Source: Chloroflexi bacterium TSY (lineage in GTDB: Bacteria; Chloroflexota; Anaerolineae; Caldilineales; Caldilineaceae). From it: a DNA stretch of 41,859 nt. The translations under genes and the position numbers were made by a program. The stretch covers positions 1-41,859 of the forward strand of contig JAHBNG010000132.1 of the NCBI GenBank assembly GCA_019217005.1, written 5' to 3'. Positions 17,607-26,104 of this stretch are shown piece after piece. Positions within the stretch are counted from its first letter, which is position 1. Each line of letters starts with the position of its first letter. The notes below the pieces were generated by a model that saw nothing but the letters and a program-made list of their open reading frames with translations, was not told the origin of the DNA and made no database searches.

Positions 17607-18293
17607 ATGAGTTATAAAGAGTTCGATCTCGAAGAACTGTATTTGCAGATGCAAGATGACCTTTATGATGGTCTGAAAGAAGAGATTCCGTTGCAGGTAC
17701 AGGAGGTGCTCGACCGTGGTAAAACACCTCAGGAAATTCTGGATGAAGGGCTTGTTGCTGGCATGGATATTGTTGGAGTTGATTTCCGTGACGGTATTCT
17801 CTTTGTGCCTGAAGTGTTGATGGCGGCCAATGCAATGAAGGCCGGCATGGAAATCTTACGTCCTTTGCTCACTGAGACAGGGGCCGCGCGTGTGGGGAAA
17901 ATGGTTGTTGGTACCGTAAAGGGCGATATTCACGATATTGGCAAGAATCTTGTGGCCATGATGATGGAGGGCGCTGGGTTTGAAGTCATCAATCTTGGTA
18001 TCAATTGTGATGCAGATATGTTTCTCGAGGCCATCAAAGAGCATGAGCCAGATATTTTGGGAATGAGTGCATTGCTCACAACAACGATGCCCTATATGAA
18101 AGTTGTCGTCGATACACTTGGCGAAGAAGGAATGCGGGACGACATCTATGTGATGGTCGGTGGTGCCCCTGTGACCGAAAATTTCGCCAAAGAGGTGGGT
18201 GCCGATGCGTACGGCCGCGATGCGGCTGTGAGTGTTGAGATCGCCAAGTCATTTATTGCGCGTAAAAACGCAGCAGAAGTAGAACCTAGCTAA
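17607..18293 (+). CDS. Corrinoid (B12-binding) methyltransferase-associated protein, MtbC-like
   Basis: The protein has 228 residues, with ATG at 17607 behind AAGGAG. An N-terminal helical cap (B12-binding 2 domain, 'VQEVLDRGKTPQEILDEGLVAGMDIVG') precedes the Rossmann-like corrinoid domain: 'GTVKGDIHDIGKN' gives the D-x-H-x-x-G loop whose His binds cobalt from below, 'SALLTTTM' is the S-x-L motif and 'VGGAPV' the GG motif. It carries a methyl group on cobalt between a substrate-specific methyltransferase (MttB/MtgB-like) and THF or another acceptor. No such methyltransferase is in the window, so the substrate is unknown, though methylamines or glycine betaine fit the surrounding N-methyl genes. 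Confidence 0.93.
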   Translation: MSYKEFDLEELYLQMQDDLYDGLKEEIPLQVQEVLDRGKTPQEILDEGLVAGMDIVGVDFRDGILFVPEVLMAANAMKAGMEILRPLLTETGAARVGKMVVGTVKGDIHDIGKNLVAMMMEGAGFEVINLGINCDADMFLEAIKEHEPDILGMSALLTTTMPYMKVVVDTLGEEGMRDDIYVMVGGAPVTENFAKEVGADAYGRDAAVSVEIAKSFIARKNAAEVEPS

Positions 18294-18490
18294 TTGTCAA
18301 TAGTGAATTGCTGAATTGATCTGTTAAGAGCCTAACGAATTGTGAATTGTGAAGTCTAATTGAAAATTTTTAATGAAGTTCTTGGAAGTCATCTCGTTGC
18401 ATTCACAATTGAGGCGCTTGCCGCGCAGCATCAGTGACGATTGACTGACAACAAGATCGACAATTTTTTGTCGAAGTTGCTCCGTTAGGG

Positions 18491-18640
18491 GCCTATCCGA
18501 AAAGCAATTTTGGGTCTACGCGTGTTAGTGGATCATAATAGATCGGTGTCAAGTACACTTTGTCGCGTAGAGCCGTAATTGTGAGATTGGCCAGCTTCTC
18601 GGGTGAGAATGCATCATCCCAGAGCTTTTCGGATAGGCAC
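18491..18640 (+). repeat. CCTATCCGAAAAG-family palindromic element, longer copy
   Basis: Ends GCCTATCCGAAAAGC at 18491 and GCTTTTCGGATAGGC ending 18639 are perfect inverses. The right half (TTCTCGGGTGAGAAT...) matches the copy at 17510-17590; the left half carries about 70 extra bases (GTCTACGCGTG / CGCGTAGAG inner stem). The rest of 18294-18848 is AT-rich, with short GAATTGTGAATTGTGAA-like repeats and no gene. Confidence 0.8.
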
Positions 18641-18848
18641 GAATTCCATATGGATCATTAGACATCCAACTCTGTCCAATCTTATGCGCTTTCCCCTCGT
18701 TTGCCCCGCGCGATTGACTCTCACCTCTTGTGCCTCTTTTAATCAGTTTTGATTTCTGATATAGTGTACATTATTGCTTAAAATTCGTAGAGCCACCAAA
18801 TAGCAAATAACCACTATTTGACGTGATACACTTTGACATATTGAAGTA

Positions 18849-20363
18849 ATGCAGATGCAAAACGTGAAAACAGCGCGCAAAATTCCCCAAACCACACGCT
18901 TGCTTCTCATCGTATCTCTGAGCTTGTTGACAATCATCCTGATATCGGCCTCAGCTCCATCATCCGGCCAAGCTGCCATTCGTCCGCCAGGCGTTGGCCA
19001 CAATGCGAATTCACAGTGTGCTTCCTCAGGTTCGTCAAGCGGTCCGGTTTCTGTGCAGACCGGTCGATATCTGTCTCTGATTGCTGATTCTGAGGTAAAT
19101 GGTAACCCTTGGACATCTGTTGCCGAGTTAAATCTGCTCGATGGTGATGGGAATCCGCTTGATCGACAAGATTGCTCCATTCAAGCTGTGAATAGTGAAG
19201 AAACCTTTCTCCAAGATGGGCGTGCGATCAATGCAATTGATGGTGATCCAACCACATTTTGGCACACTGAATGGTCACGGAATGAGCCATCCCATCCTCA
19301 CATATTGACCATTGACCTTGGTGCATCTTATAAACTGTGCGCTTTGCGCTACCTGCCGCGACAAGGAGATACGGACTTTGCGCAAAATGGTCACATCGCC
19401 CACTATCGCATCCACCTGAGTTCCGACGAATCCACTCCGGGCGAACGAGTGGCAAGCGGCATCTTTGAGAATACAACAAGCGAACAAACTGCCTGGTTTC
19501 AAGGCAATGAACCGTCAAAGAATGGCGTTGTCTATCTCTATTATGAGGTAGAAAATCTCGTTGCATTGCCAGATTTTAACCAATTGACTCCACTCTTTAT
19601 TGGAACGTGGAATAATTTTGATATCGACGTAAGTGTTCAAGAAATTAATTTTGCTATACAATTCTTTAGCTATATCTATGTGCCCTCAGATGGTCTATAT
19701 ACCTTTTTTCTTGAATCAGACGATGGCAGCAAACTTTACATTGACGGTGCTGAGGTTGTGGACAATGATGGGCTGCACGGAGCGCACTTAGAATTTGGTT
19801 CGGTATGGATGTCTGCTGGCGTTCATAGCATTACCGTTTCATATTTTCAACGGCTCGGTAATCGCGGGCTTAGGGTTGGATATCAAGGTCCGGGGATTGA
19901 ACGACAACGCATTCCTGATGAGGTATTATATGTAGACCCTGTGAATGTTCCTATTCCTACACAAACACCGACTCCGACTCTAACAGCAACGAACACATCC
20001 ACCGCTACGGCCACGTTGACACCAACCAGTACGAATACACCAGAGCCAAGTGCAACACCAACAAACAGTCCGACACAGACCGCAACTCCTAGTCACACAG
20101 CTACTCAGACACCAACGAATTCTCCTACCGCCACTGCCACGTTAACACCAACCAGTACGAATACACCAGAGCCAAGTGCAACACCAACAAACAGTGCAAC
20201 ACCAACACATACTGCAACCCCTCGTCATACGGCCACCCAGACACCAACACAAAATCTGGATGGGGGATCCGTGCGTGGTAGCCTCTGGTACGATCTGAAT
20301 ACAGATGGTCAAGTTGATGAGAACGAAGTTGTTTTGCCTGGGCTGGCAATGACAACTTGCTAG
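18849..20363 (+). CDS. Secreted F5/8-type and PA14-like protein with Thr/Pro linker (N-terminal part of a broken gene)
   Basis: Residues 15-43 form a signal peptide ('[22 protein letters not shown]'). Residues ~60-205 look like a discoidin (F5/8 type C) domain ('[18 protein letters not shown]', '[20 protein letters not shown]'). Residues ~225-355 are a PA14 fold ('[35 protein letters not shown]'). Residues ~365-475 are a TPT/TAT-rich linker with a duplicated 20-residue unit. An SdrD-B-like domain begins '[26 protein letters not shown]' and is then interrupted. The reading continues in another frame from about 20343. These are sugar- or surface-binding domains on an exported protein, probably cell-surface attached; the ligand is unknown. 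No clear ribosome-binding site precedes ATG 18849. Confidence 0.85.
   Translation: MQMQNVKTARKIPQTTRLLLIVSLSLLTIILISASAPSSGQAAIRPPGVGHNANSQCASSGSSSGPVSVQTGRYLSLIADSEVNGNPWTSVAELNLLDGDGNPLDRQDCSIQAVNSEETFLQDGRAINAIDGDPTTFWHTEWSRNEPSHPHILTIDLGASYKLCALRYLPRQGDTDFAQNGHIAHYRIHLSSDESTPGERVASGIFENTTSEQTAWFQGNEPSKNGVVYLYYEVENLVALPDFNQLTPLFIGTWNNFDIDVSVQEINFAIQFFSYIYVPSDGLYTFFLESDDGSKLYIDGAEVVDNDGLHGAHLEFGSVWMSAGVHSITVSYFQRLGNRGLRVGYQGPGIERQRIPDEVLYVDPVNVPIPTQTPTPTLTATNTSTATATLTPTSTNTPEPSATPTNSPTQTATPSHTATQTPTNSPTATATLTPTSTNTPEPSATPTNSATPTHTATPRHTATQTPTQNLDGGSVRGSLWYDLNTDGQVDENEVVLPGLAMTTC
20010..20195 (+). repeat. 60 bp direct repeat inside the Thr/Pro linker
   Basis: Bases 20010-20069 and 20136-20195 are identical except for one position (GTTGAC / GTTAAC), and encode [19 protein letters not shown] twice. 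This reflects recent duplication or conversion in the linker. Confidence 0.9.
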
Positions 20364-21277
20364 ATACAGCCGATGATGTGATAGAGAGACGGACTAGTGA
20401 TAATCAAGGGCACTATACCTTTGTAGAATTGAAGGCCGGCGAGTATCGTTTGGTTGCTGAGTTGGGGGTTGGTCAAGAATTCACTTCCGCATCGAATATT
20501 ACAATTAAAAATCCAGGGCGTCTCGAACGAGAGTTTAGCTTGGCTCCTAACCAACAGATAGAGAACCTGATGCTAGGACTGTCGAGTGGTGATCTGGATG
20601 ATGATACTCTTGTTGATGAGGTTGAAGGATCTGGTGATTATGATGAGGATGGGGCACCCAATTATGCCGATACGGATGCTGACAATGATGGCATTTTAGA
20701 TGAGGTTGAGGGGCTGGAGGATCGAAATGGCAATAGTCTTCCAGATTTTCTGGATCGTGATACAACTGCCCTACAGCCTAAGCTTTATGTGACAAAACGA
20801 GATTTTCAACTGATCGATGCTGACGGAAATGGGGTTGTCTCAAATGGGGATACGCTTCTCTATCGGATTGATATCACGAATATAGGGCCAGTCGTTGCGA
20901 CCAATTTAGAACTAACCGATCAACCAGATGCGCGAACCACTCTCGATACCCAATCTGTACAAACCAAAGCGATGCATGGAACAATTAAAAACATACCGCA
21001 CCCTCAATCTATTGAAATTCAAGCTGATCGGCTTCCAGCAGGCGAAGGGATCACGATTAGCTTTCATGTAGTCGTAGCAACGGGTACTAGCTACGAACAT
21101 ATTCAAAATCAGGCACTTCTTACCTACGATGATCCCTTCGTTGCTCCAAATAGGCGTGCCTCTGTTCGGTCTGATGACCCCGATACACGAGAAGAGATAT
21201 TTGACCCCACAAAGACGCAACTGATCCGACACCCAGGGACAGTGGGTGCAATTTATCTGCCTCTTGTGATAAAATAG
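20357..21277 (+). CDS. C-terminal part of the same secreted protein: SdrD-B-like, Ca-binding and DUF11-like domains
   Basis: The frame resumes at '[37 protein letters not shown]', the second half of the SdrD-B-like domain. It then has an Asp-rich thrombospondin-3-like calcium segment ('[26 protein letters not shown]'), a DUF11-like repeat ('[23 protein letters not shown]'), and a C-terminus [10 protein letters not shown]. Comparison with the paralogue downstream shows the break near 20345 removed about seven residues ('LRVTLTW'-like), consistent with a slip between two TGGGCTGG words. The domains fit a stiff extracellular stalk. The start codon given is only the first in-frame ATG-like codon; true translation comes from 18849. 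Confidence 0.8.
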   Translation: MLDTADDVIERRTSDNQGHYTFVELKAGEYRLVAELGVGQEFTSASNITIKNPGRLEREFSLAPNQQIENLMLGLSSGDLDDDTLVDEVEGSGDYDEDGAPNYADTDADNDGILDEVEGLEDRNGNSLPDFLDRDTTALQPKLYVTKRDFQLIDADGNGVVSNGDTLLYRIDITNIGPVVATNLELTDQPDARTTLDTQSVQTKAMHGTIKNIPHPQSIEIQADRLPAGEGITISFHVVVATGTSYEHIQNQALLTYDDPFVAPNRRASVRSDDPDTREEIFDPTKTQLIRHPGTVGAIYLPLVIK

Positions 21278-21347
21278 ACCAGATCGATAAAATGCATCGA
21301 CGCTGCAGTTCTACATGATCAAGACAAACCATGTTTGCAAATAGGGA

Positions 21348-21424
21348 AGTGTGTCCCAAAGTGTGTAAATGCAGCGGTTCTCCGACTGAGCAGTGTTCAT
21401 TTACACACTTTGTGGTGCACACCC
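21348..21424. repeat. GTGTGTCCCAAAGTGTGTAAATG-type palindromic element, copy A
   Basis: The left arm AGTGTGTCCCAAAGTGTGTA is inverted in TACACACTTTGTGG...CACACC on the right; loop region CTCCGACTGAGCAG. Six members are found in the window (this one, 24199, 24326, 24821, 26246, 29981). It lies between the two secreted-protein genes. Confidence 0.85.
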
Positions 21425-21469
21425 CAAATAGGATTTAGTTTGTACCAATTGCCGTAAAAGTAGTCCGTC

Positions 21470-22594
21470 ATGTACAGTAAGCTTCGGAAATGGGGCACCA
21501 TATGGTTGCTAATCGCCGCCATATGTTCATTCAGCCTACCACAATTAGATAGTAATCCAAATGCCCCTGTTATTGCTCGAGCACAATCCGACGCTGGAGA
21601 CCCCAAACCGCCGGAAAAAACACCAGTAGCGACAGATACGCCTACCTCTAAACCAATCGCGACAGATACGCCGACAAACACACCCACCCCAACAGAGACA
21701 AATACAGCAACACCTACGGATACACCTATCCCAAAGCCAACAGCGACAGATACACCGACAAACACACCCACCCCAACAGAGACACCGACTCCAAAACCGA
21801 CGGCGACAGAGACGCCGGCAGATACGCCAACACCAACCAACAGACCGACACGTAGACCGACAAAGACACCTACCCCAACAGAGACGCCGACGCGCCGTCC
21901 TACACGCACACCAACAGACACCAACACACCCGAACCAACGGCGACGTCAACTCTTCGTCCAACGCGCAAACCGACAGAGACACAAACACCAACCAACACA
22001 TCGACAGTCACCGCTACGCAAACGCCTACATTGACCTCAACACCCACGGTTGGGGGTCAAGAAGCAACATCGACGCCCACTTTCACACCGACCTCGACGC
22101 CCACAGTTACGCCAACAGCTCGTCCAACACGAACTGCTTCAAGTACGCCGACCGTCACGAAGACTGCTACACGTAAACCAACGGTAACTGACACTGTCAC
22201 TTCCACATCAACACCGACCGTTACACCAACGCCATCCCCGACTTCCACTGTTATCCCATCTTCAACAGCGACTCCGACAGAGCAAGCTCCGACAGGCGTG
22301 ATCGGTGGACAGATTTGGTATGACTGGAATCAAAATGGGGTTGCCGAGGAAGGTGAACTCATGCTCGTCGGTCTTCGAGTGATTCTAACTTGGGCGGGTT
22401 CTGACAATATATTTGAGACAGAGGATGATCTTGTGCAAGATCAGCTTATTAACGAATCCGGCGCGTTTCGTTTTATGGCATTGCCTGTAGGAGACTATCT
22501 ACTGCTAGTTGAGCCCCTCGCTCTCCGTTGGAGCCAAATCAGTCGTCACTGGTTATTAAGAACCCTGGTCGTGCTGAACGATACTTTACATTAG
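21470..22594 (+). CDS. Secreted Thr/Pro-rich protein (N-terminal part, one-base frameshift near 22524)
   Basis: Residues 1-40 are a signal peptide ('[18 protein letters not shown]' then a cleavable ARAQS). Residues ~50-275 are a 220-residue Thr/Pro linker made of TPT, TET and RPTRTPT units. An SdrD-B-like domain follows ('[31 protein letters not shown]') up to '[12 protein letters not shown]'. One base is missing there; adding it continues into '[16 protein letters not shown]' of the next entry. It is a paralogue of the preceding gene lacking the F5/8 and PA14 domains. The opposite strand also has a long open frame (VGV repeats), which is only the mirror of the codon pattern. Confidence 0.85.
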   Translation: MYSKLRKWGTIWLLIAAICSFSLPQLDSNPNAPVIARAQSDAGDPKPPEKTPVATDTPTSKPIATDTPTNTPTPTETNTATPTDTPIPKPTATDTPTNTPTPTETPTPKPTATETPADTPTPTNRPTRRPTKTPTPTETPTRRPTRTPTDTNTPEPTATSTLRPTRKPTETQTPTNTSTVTATQTPTLTSTPTVGGQEATSTPTFTPTSTPTVTPTARPTRTASSTPTVTKTATRKPTVTDTVTSTSTPTVTPTPSPTSTVIPSSTATPTEQAPTGVIGGQIWYDWNQNGVAEEGELMLVGLRVILTWAGSDNIFETEDDLVQDQLINESGAFRFMALPVGDYLLLVEPLALRWSQISRHWLLRTLVVLNDTLH

Positions 22595-23331
22595 GTCATG
22601 CAGAGAAACGAGACGCCCTGGAGATCGGTATTGCCAGTGGTGATTTGGACGGCGATGACATTCCAGATGTGGTGGAAGGACGAGACGATCTCGATCAGGA
22701 CGATGCACCCAACTACGCTGACTCCGATGCAGACAATGATGGAGTGACAGATAAAGAAGAGGGCGTAACAGACCAGAATGGAGATGGACAGCCAGATTTT
22801 CTTGATCGGATTCGGCCTCAAGCACGTCCTGAGCTCCAAGTAATGTTAAAGGATTATCTCTTGATTGACGCCGATGGCGATCAGCTTGTTTCTCAAGGTG
22901 ATATTTTGCTCTATCGAGTGACCATTGTGAACGTAGGCGACGGGCCAGCATATGAAGTTGAGATAGAATTTATCCCCCAGGGTGATATGCAAATTGTGAG
23001 AGATTCGTTCAATGGACAATACGAATCAACACCAGATGTGCAATTGCTCAACCCAAAGATCCTGCAAGTAAAATTGGGGTCTCTAACTGGTGGACGAACA
23101 ATCACAAGCAGTTTTCAAACAGCAATCGTTTCCCGACCAAAAGATGGGACTTTTTCTGCTCAAGTGGACATGAGGTACGAAGATCGCTCGGCCAACTCTC
23201 GGGGTCAAAAAACTGTGCTATCAGACGATCCCGATACCAGATTGGATGGTGATCCAACCGATACACCATTTGGACAATCAATTCCACGCAAAATTATCGA
23301 CACTCTCTTCTTACCGCTTGTAGTGCGCTAA
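22528..23331 (+). CDS. C-terminal part of the second Thr/Pro protein: Ca-binding and DUF11-like domains
   Basis: The frame begins in '[23 protein letters not shown]', parallel to '[21 protein letters not shown]' of the first protein. It then shows the same Asp-rich segment ('[27 protein letters not shown]'), the same DUF11-like repeat ('[21 protein letters not shown]'), 'SDDPDTR' and a C-terminus TLFLPLVVR. The shared tail (Y/F)LPLV(I/V)(K/R) in both paralogues may be an export or anchoring signal. True initiation is at 21470. Confidence 0.8.
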   Translation: MEPNQSSLVIKNPGRAERYFTLGHAEKRDALEIGIASGDLDGDDIPDVVEGRDDLDQDDAPNYADSDADNDGVTDKEEGVTDQNGDGQPDFLDRIRPQARPELQVMLKDYLLIDADGDQLVSQGDILLYRVTIVNVGDGPAYEVEIEFIPQGDMQIVRDSFNGQYESTPDVQLLNPKILQVKLGSLTGGRTITSSFQTAIVSRPKDGTFSAQVDMRYEDRSANSRGQKTVLSDDPDTRLDGDPTDTPFGQSIPRKIIDTLFLPLVVR

Positions 23332-23417
23332 AACCGTTAATAATTGCTTAAGACTCTATCCATGTTGTCTGTGATAGAATAGTCATCAGTTCGAACGACG
23401 TTTATACTGAGCTCTGT

Positions 23418-23487
23418 ATGAAAATATGATTTTGCTTCATCTAGTAGAGTTGTAGGAAAACCTTGTTTTTATCACAACCGCAGTAAA
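23418..23487 (-). repeat. Palindromic repeat related to 27532-27589
   Basis: ATGATTTTGCTTCATCTAGTAGAGTTGT resembles the loop-proximal part of the element at 27532 (ATGGTTTTGCTTTATCTAGTAAAGCTGT), and ATCACAACCGCAGTA matches the complement of TACTGCGGTTGTGAT at 27520. It is a degenerate copy upstream of the thioredoxin lipoprotein gene. Confidence 0.6.
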
Positions 23488-23540
23488 ACCATATTGCCAT
23501 CACAGCGGCAGTATAGAATATGTAGGGAGGTGACAAACCG

Positions 23541-24173
23541 ATGACATCGCGTAACTGGTTCATCCTGATCGGACTCTCTGTTCTTTTGATAGCAGCTGGA
23601 TGTGCCGTCTCAGTCCCAGGTACTGTGCCAGGTGCAGTCCAGATGACTGATGAGGAACAAGCTGCAATCCAAGCGGAGGCCGCCGAGAAGGGAATAACAG
23701 TCGAGCAAGCCTTAATCTTGGCGCAACTAGACAATCAAGGTACTCCACCAGAATTGACCAATGAGACCTGGTTTAACTCAGAACCGCTTCAATTGGCTGA
23801 TCTGCGAGGAAACGTAGTAATCGTTGAGTTCTGGACTTATGGATGAATTAATTGCAAAAACGTGATTCCCGCGTTGCGGGAATGGCACCATAAGTATGCA
23901 GACGACGGTCTGACCATTATTGGCGTTCATACGCCAGAATTTAACTTTGAGAAGGATTTGGGCAATGTCCAGCAGGCGTTACTTGACCTGGATGTTCCTT
24001 ATCCTGTTGCGATAGACAACGAGATGACGACGTGGCGAGCCTATAAAAATCGTTACTGGCCTGCTATGTATTTCATTGACAAACAGGGCAACATGCGCCA
24101 CCTAAAGATCGGAGAAGGGCGCATGGCCGAAACTGAAAAGGTCTTGCAAGCACTCTTAGCTGAACCATTGTAA
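23541..24173 (+). CDS. Thioredoxin-fold (TlpA/DipZ C-terminal-like) lipoprotein with TGA at the first active-site Cys; candidate selenoprotein
   Basis: ATG 23541 follows GGGAGGTGA. Residues 5-21 form a lipoprotein signal (LLIAAGC). Residues ~73-210 are a TlpA/DipZ-type thioredoxin domain: 'VVIVEFWTYG-(TGA)-INCKNVIPALREWHHKYADDGLTIIGVHTPEF' and 'NRYWPAMYFIDKQG'. In the family this site reads W-T-Y-x-C-I-N-C, so TGA (23844-23846, residue 102) replaces the first, nucleophilic Cys. Both sides are open, in the same frame, and equally well conserved. A perfect 8 bp hairpin with loop GTT starts 18 bases after the TGA. Either selenocysteine is inserted here or this is a nonsense mutation. Likely role: thiol-disulfide exchange outside the membrane. 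Confidence 0.85.
23865..23883 (+). promoter_or_regulatory. Candidate bacterial SECIS hairpin
   Basis: ATTCCCGC (23865-23872), loop GTT, GCGGGAAT (23876-23883) is a perfect 8 bp stem inside the coding region. The loop begins 26 bases after the TGA at 23844, and its first base is G. As I recall them, bacterial SECIS models ask for a short stem, a small loop with an early G, and a distance of roughly 16-37 bases, so all are met. The same bases also encode IPALREW, as a bacterial SECIS must. Confidence 0.6.
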
Positions 24174-24198
24174 AACAGAATAGGATCAGGAATTTAAG

Positions 24199-24274
24199 GT
24201 GGTATGCCAAATTGTGTGTAAAGTCGATTTCTCACTGACTGAGATCGGCAATATACACAATTTGTGCTATACTA
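24199..24274. repeat. CCAAA-type palindromic element, copy B (diverged)
   Basis: GGTATGCCAAATTGTGTGTAAA on the left is inverted in TATACACAATTTGTGCTATAC. The centre CTCACTGACTGAGA matches the family loop. It follows the thioredoxin lipoprotein gene. Confidence 0.7.
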
Positions 24275-24277
24275 TCG

Positions 24278-24321
24278 AATTTAAGGAGCAGGCACCATTT
24301 CCAGTGCCTGCTCCTTAAATT
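24278..24321. terminator. Strong bidirectional hairpin between convergent genes
   Basis: A perfect 18 bp inverted repeat (AATTTAAGGAGCAGGCAC at 24278-24295, its complement at 24304-24321) with an 8-base loop. It has A/T-rich feet on both sides and lies between the convergent thioredoxin and SEC-C genes, the usual setting of a two-way intrinsic terminator. Confidence 0.75.
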
Positions 24322-24325
24322 TCTC

Positions 24326-24398
24326 GTGTGTTCCCAAGTGTGCAGATAGAGTGGATTCTCTGACTAAGCGGTTTTCGTTTACATACTTAGGAACACGC
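24326..24398. repeat. CCAAA-type palindromic element, copy C
   Basis: GTGTGTTCCCAAGTGTGCAG on the left and TTTACATACTTAGGAACACGC on the right are imperfect inverses; loop TCTCTGACTAAGCGG. Same family as 21348. Confidence 0.75.
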
Positions 24399-24429
24399 CA
24401 TCTAATTCCCAATCCTAATTCCCTGCTCC

Positions 24430-24756
24430 TTACTTTCGGCCGTGACAATGCTTATATTTCTTGCCGCTGCCACATGGACACGGATCATTGCGTTTGGCTG
24501 ATTTTTCTACCCGGACGGCCTGAACTGGGCTGCGCAACTGCTCCAAATCCGCAAGCTCCTCGGGTTGTTCTGCATCTACTTCTACCTCGCAAACCCATCC
24601 ATTTTCTTCACATTCACTGATGATCTCCTGTTTCCGTTCTTCTGACTGAACGCGCACAGTCACGGGTCGTCGAGCAGTGCCTAACCGAGCGGAGTTTGTC
24701 TGGTTAAGACGAGCGTTTCTGGTTTTACTATCAACTTTTTGATCGACGTTGTACAT
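24430..24756 (-). CDS. SEC-C metal-binding motif protein (PBPRA1643-like)
   Basis: The protein has 108 residues, starting at ATG 24756 behind GAGGAGG. The C-terminus '[19 protein letters not shown]' is a complete SEC-C zinc motif (C-x-C...C-H), known from SecA tails and many small proteins. The N-terminal '[37 protein letters not shown]' resembles the small SWIM/SEC-C family in which the motif ends a short alpha/beta domain. Function is unknown; zinc binding is expected. A longer in-frame extension to 24807 has no ribosome-binding site. Confidence 0.85.
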   Translation of the reverse strand: MYNVDQKVDSKTRNARLNQTNSARLGTARRPVTVRVQSEERKQEIISECEENGWVCEVEVDAEQPEELADLEQLRSPVQAVRVEKSAKRNDPCPCGSGKKYKHCHGRK

Positions 24757-24820
24757 AAAAACCTCCTCTTTATTGTCCAGTCTTTGTACCTGTGCCGTTG
24801 CAAACAATCTCCCTTATTGA

Positions 24821-24896
24821 ATGTGTACCACAAAGTGTGTAAATGAACACTGCTCAGTCAGAGAACCGTTGCATTTGCACACTTTGGGACACACTC
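24821..24896. repeat. CCAAA-type palindromic element, copy D
   Basis: ATGTGTACCACAAAGTGTGT...TTTGCACACTTTGGGACACAC is the inverse orientation of copy A, with which it shares AAATGAACACTGCTCAGTC. It ends two bases before the stop codon of the SRPBCC-VOC gene (24899). Confidence 0.85.
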
Positions 24897-24898
24897 CC

Positions 24899-25774
24899 TT
24901 ATTCGGTATAAAAAGTCAGCAACTGTCCGTCCATATCAATTAGTGAATATTGAATCAATCCCCAGGGCGTCTTCCACAGCGGCTCCAGAATCTGGGCCCG
25001 GTGTTCAGTTGCATTTGCGTAATGTGCTTCAACATCGAGGACAGAAAAGTAGATGGACAATGGTCCAACCTGACTGAGACGGGACAATACTGCCTCCAGT
25101 AAGGGTTTGTCATTGCGATTCAGAGCAATCAGTTCAGTTGGCGGTATACCAAACATGACCCGTTGTTCGTTCAATGTGAGAATGCAAAAGTCGAACGGTC
25201 CTCCATCTGGCTGGGCAAATGTCAGTGCAAATCCAAGTGTCTCTGTATAGTAACGGATTGCCTCATCGATATCGTGGGTCCAAAAATGTATTTGCATGGC
25301 GCGATTTCCTTTTGTAGACAGACTTTTAATATTGGTGATAAACCATCGAGCAAAGGCGGATAGGATTTCAGCCAAACCAGTGTGGTAGCCTACACCAATG
25401 TCTGGAATGTCGTTTTCTCCAAAGCCGCTGTGACAGATGGTGACGGTGGTGGTGCCGTTGGTTTCACGAAAAGTGACATCAACAATGGTATCGAATGACC
25501 AGTGTGGATCTCGCCATGTGTAGCAAAGACGATCGGGTGGATTCCATTGGATAATTTTACCGATTTCATAAGAACTTCCATCACTGAATGTTTCATAAAA
25601 ACGGCCTTTTTCTTTTGGTTCAAATCGAATATGCAGTGGCTTCTGAGGTGCTTGGACGAAGGTATAGCGATAGGTGCCGAGGCGCGGCCACCATTCATCG
25701 ATGTGTCGGACAAAGGCATCGAATACTTTGGTCTTGCCCGCTTGGATTGTGATCGATTCTTGGACCTGGCTCAT
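24899..25774 (-). CDS. SRPBCC (AHSA1)-VOC fusion protein
   Basis: The protein has 291 residues. Residues 1-155 are an AHSA1/START-like SRPBCC domain ('SITIQAGKTKVFDAFVRHIDEWWP', 'GKIIQWNPPDRLCYTWRDPHW', 'TTVTICHSGF', 'GLAEILSAFARW'). Residues 160-291 are a VOC/glyoxalase domain ('IHFWTHDIDEAIRYYTETLGFALTFAQPDGGPFDFCILTL', 'PWGLIQYSLIDMDGQLLTFYTE'). SRPBCC proteins bind hydrophobic ligands, and VOC proteins bind metals or small toxic compounds. A fused pair behind an ArsR repressor suggests a small-molecule binding or detoxification function, ligand unknown. The start overlaps the ArsR stop by four bases, so the two are translationally coupled. Confidence 0.88.
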   Translation of the reverse strand: MSQVQESITIQAGKTKVFDAFVRHIDEWWPRLGTYRYTFVQAPQKPLHIRFEPKEKGRFYETFSDGSSYEIGKIIQWNPPDRLCYTWRDPHWSFDTIVDVTFRETNGTTTVTICHSGFGENDIPDIGVGYHTGLAEILSAFARWFITNIKSLSTKGNRAMQIHFWTHDIDEAIRYYTETLGFALTFAQPDGGPFDFCILTLNEQRVMFGIPPTELIALNRNDKPLLEAVLSRLSQVGPLSIYFSVLDVEAHYANATEHRAQILEPLWKTPWGLIQYSLIDMDGQLLTFYTE

Positions 25775-26082
25775 TCATCTTCCTCCACATACGCCTTAAG
25801 CGCTTGCAAGCCTTCTTTCCAGATGGAAGAAACTTCATCAAGCCACTGCTGTATATCATTGATAGGCATCGTATTGAGGTGATACCAATGATGACGGCCA
25901 TGAATCTCTGCCGTCACCAAACCGGCATCTCGTAACACGCGAAGATGGCGCGAAATGGCAGGACGGCTAATGTTGTGGGGGGCCGCCAAAGCACCTGCCG
26001 TCTGAGGCCCTTTGGAAAGAGTCACAATTAGATCTCGACGGGCCGGATCGCTTAATGCATGAAAGGTTTGGTCTAAATTCAT
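25771..26082 (-). CDS. ArsR-family transcriptional repressor
   Basis: The protein has 103 residues. The winged helix is complete: 'FHALSDPARRDLIVTLSKGPQTAGALAAPHNISRPAISRHLRVLRDAGLVTAEIHGRHHWYHLN'. No CxC metal motif is present in helix 3 or 5, so it belongs to the non-metal type commonly paired with SRPBCC genes. It is the first gene of a two-gene operon and probably represses itself: two operators lie in its promoter. Confidence 0.93.
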   Translation of the reverse strand: MNLDQTFHALSDPARRDLIVTLSKGPQTAGALAAPHNISRPAISRHLRVLRDAGLVTAEIHGRHHWYHLNTMPINDIQQWLDEVSSIWKEGLQALKAYVEEDE

Positions 26083-26104
26083 GATTGTTCATCCATTCGG
26101 ATAT

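Noticed and set aside
21397..22047. Long minus-strand frame rich in VGV/VSVGVGV
   Set aside because: It is the mirror image of the Thr/Pro-codon repeats of the plus-strand secreted protein; no ribosome-binding site and no independent domain.
23844..23846. TGA reassigned to Trp or Gly (alternative genetic code)
   Set aside because: Many intact genes in the window end in TGA, so TGA is a normal stop codon here.
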